In this document: in pieces, positions 6,071-7,315 of the stretch
How positions within the stretch are numbered: the first letter of the stretch is position 1
Layout: each line of letters starts with the position of its first letter
Assembly (NCBI GenBank): GCA_023511325.1
Contig: JAIMBU010000113.1
Span: forward strand, 1-7,315
DNA: 7,315 nt
Reading direction: 5' to 3'
From: Gorillibacterium sp.
GTDB taxonomy: Bacteria; Bacillota; Bacilli; Paenibacillales; NBRC-103111
Notes under the pieces: generated by a model
Databases searched by the model: none
What the model was told of the DNA's origin: nothing
The model's input: only the letters and a program-made list of their open reading frames with translations
Translations under genes and position numbers: made by a program

Positions 6071-7150
6071 TCTGTTCTTCCCTCCACGCTTCGCTAGGTA
6101 GAGGGCATCGTCAGCCCTTTTGAATAAAGAATCGCAATCCTCATCAGGCACAAGCTGACGGCACCCAACACTTATGGTGATCCTCCTGCCATTAAGCTCT
6201 GAGAATTCCGTCTGTTCGACGTCGGCACGCAACTTCTCCAGCCGTTCCAGTACATTCCCCTTCTCTATTCCAGCAAAAATAACAGCAAACTCCTCCCCGC
6301 CATAACGCGAGGTTATCGTCTGTTGATCGGAGAAATTCTTAAGTAGCGTTCCAATTCTATTGAGCACCGTGTCACCAACCCAGTGACCGAAAGTATCATT
6401 TACCGATTTGAAATCGTCAATATCAATCATGGCAAGGTACATAGAACGCTTACACGGATCATGTACCATCAGTCGGATCTTTTCTTGAAATGCCTTATGG
6501 TTATTAAGACCCGTCAGTGCATCCTTCTGAGAGGCTTCATTCATAATACGTTCTTGAAGACGGTGCTTGGCTTCGTTTAACAATGCTTCCTTCTCATGCT
6601 TGATCATTTCTAGTCCACGGTTGACAATGCCAAGCGAAGCAATCGTACAGAAGAGTATGAGGGTAAATCCGATTGATTTCTGAAAGAAATCAGGATTGTC
6701 GCGATAAGCAGGGAGAGCAGCCATGGTCAATAGATAAAATATTAAAGTAATCATACAAGAAAAAATAACCTTCCAATAATTGAAATAGAAGATGGAGATC
6801 AGGATGGGTAGACACATGATAATCTGAACCCCATGTACAGCTGAAGACGTTGAGGCTAGAATAATGGAGGCGAAGCAAGAGCCTATCGTTAGAATGATAT
6901 AGTCCTGCAACTTGCTATGTAATCTACAAACCGCTTCGGCTAGAATTTGAAGACCGAGGATCAGACTGCTTTGAATGATGATCTGATTGCGGATGAATAG
7001 ATGAAGCGCATCCGGGTCACCCTTGATCATGAAGGGTAAGGTAATCAAAACTAAGGCAAAAATCAGTAAACCTAGTATCCAATATGACCTGCATATTTTC
7101 CGGTTCCAGCTCGACGTATGCTCATAGTTGCCCCGATATCTCCTCAACAT
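6062..7150 (-). CDS. Six-helix membrane diguanylate cyclase (GGDEF domain)
   Basis: Predicted to make cyclic di-GMP from two GTP at the inner face of the membrane. The 362-residue protein has about six hydrophobic helices (roughly 24-42, 52-70, 84-102, 107-123, 127-147, 159-176), forming a membrane sensor region of no named family that I recognise. A charged, probably coiled-coil linker (178-207) leads to a complete GGDEF domain. That domain opens with DALTGLNN (210-217), contains MIDIDDFKSVND (241-252) and the active-site motif YGGEEF (283-288), and ends with ITISVG and ADDALYLAKRGGKN. The active site looks intact. The RxxD inhibitory site normally five residues before the GGEEF is missing (DQQT, 275-278), so product inhibition through it is unlikely. 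The ATG at 7150 has a GGGGAG ribosome binding site (7157-7162) with a 6-base spacer and lies inside the 3' end of the upstream GGDEF gene. Link to the phosphorylase genes is by position only. Confidence 0.92.
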   Translation of the reverse strand: MLRRYRGNYEHTSSWNRKICRSYWILGLLIFALVLITLPFMIKGDPDALHLFIRNQIIIQSSLILGLQILAEAVCRLHSKLQDYIILTIGSCFASIILASTSSAVHGVQIIMCLPILISIFYFNYWKVIFSCMITLIFYLLTMAALPAYRDNPDFFQKSIGFTLILFCTIASLGIVNRGLEMIKHEKEALLNEAKHRLQERIMNEASQKDALTGLNNHKAFQEKIRLMVHDPCKRSMYLAMIDIDDFKSVNDTFGHWVGDTVLNRIGTLLKNFSDQQTITSRYGGEEFAVIFAGIEKGNVLERLEKLRADVEQTEFSELNGRRITISVGCRQLVPDEDCDSLFKRADDALYLAKRGGKNRVV

Positions 7151-7315
7151 GACTTGCTCCCCTCCCCGGGTGCGCTACCGTCTTGTTTTTACCAGAACGC
7201 TTAGCCTCGTACAAGAATGAGTCTGCAAGTTTAAACAGACCCTCTTTGCCAAGTTCGGAAACATAGTCCACTATACCAATACTAACTGTAATCCGCTGAT
7301 GCTTCAGCTCAGGAA
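7122..7315 (-). CDS. C-terminal end of a second GGDEF-domain protein (cut by right edge)
   Basis: An open frame enters from the right edge, with its first full codon at 7313, and gives 63 residues before TGA at 7122-7124. The residues ITVSIGIVDYVSE, LFKLADSFLYEAKRSGKNKT match the last beta-strand and helix of a GGDEF domain and align with the same part of the adjacent cyclase, although clearly diverged. The usual alanine in the ADxALY signature is Phe here (ADSFLY). After the domain end there is a tail of about 20 residues, and the final 29 bases overlap the start of the next gene in another frame. Whether its active site is intact cannot be seen, since the GG(D/E)EF motif is outside the window. 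The gene is probably a tandem neighbour cotranscribed with the complete cyclase. Confidence 0.82.
   Translation of the reverse strand, partial: PELKHQRITVSIGIVDYVSELGKEGLFKLADSFLYEAKRSGKNKTVAHPGRGASHVEEISGQL

Overview
The window looks like part of a chromosome from a low- to mid-GC Gram-positive bacterium of the Paenibacillus/Cohnella type. This rests on strong purine-rich ribosome binding sites, intracellular GH65 phosphorylases paired with beta-phosphoglucomutase, and the start of a YesM-like sensor kinase. The genus is an inference. Every supported gene is on the minus strand, so transcription runs from high to low coordinates.

In transcription order, the right edge (7315 to 7122) holds the last 63 residues of a GGDEF-domain protein. 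Its end overlaps by 29 bases the start of a complete six-helix membrane diguanylate cyclase (7150 to 6062). A 117-base gap (6061 to 5945) carries a short hairpin at the cyclase stop codon and a second inverted repeat just ahead of the next ribosome binding site. Three genes then follow as a tightly coupled block: a GH65 phosphorylase (5944 to 3623, 'GH65-B'), a second and clearly different GH65 phosphorylase (3626 to 1305, 'GH65-A'), and beta-phosphoglucomutase pgmB (1308 to 664). Both junctions are 4-base ATGA overlaps. An 87-base gap with a strong hairpin separates pgmB from the first 192 codons of a membrane sensor protein (576 to 1, running off the left edge), most likely a YesM-family histidine kinase.

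The metabolic reading is direct. The two cytoplasmic GH65 enzymes should cleave alpha-glucosides with inorganic phosphate, with inversion, giving beta-glucose 1-phosphate. PgmB converts that to glucose 6-phosphate, which saves the ATP a kinase would need. Conserved GH65 motifs (FWDTE, GPDE[Y/F], KQxDV, HxSSLSP, and a late conserved His) are present in both proteins, so both look active. Their acceptor-site loops differ by 14 residues, so they probably act on different linkages or acceptors, or on successive products of one substrate. The exact substrate (nigerose, kojibiose, glucosylglycerol, 1,3-alpha-oligoglucan and so on) cannot be settled by reading. The kinase on the left suggests that a sugar ABC transporter and a YesN-type regulator lie just outside the window.

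There is no mobile element, CRISPR array, tRNA or rRNA. The most interesting points are the coupled pair of divergent GH65 phosphorylases and the RNA-structure signals in the two gaps. I see no clearly unprecedented system.
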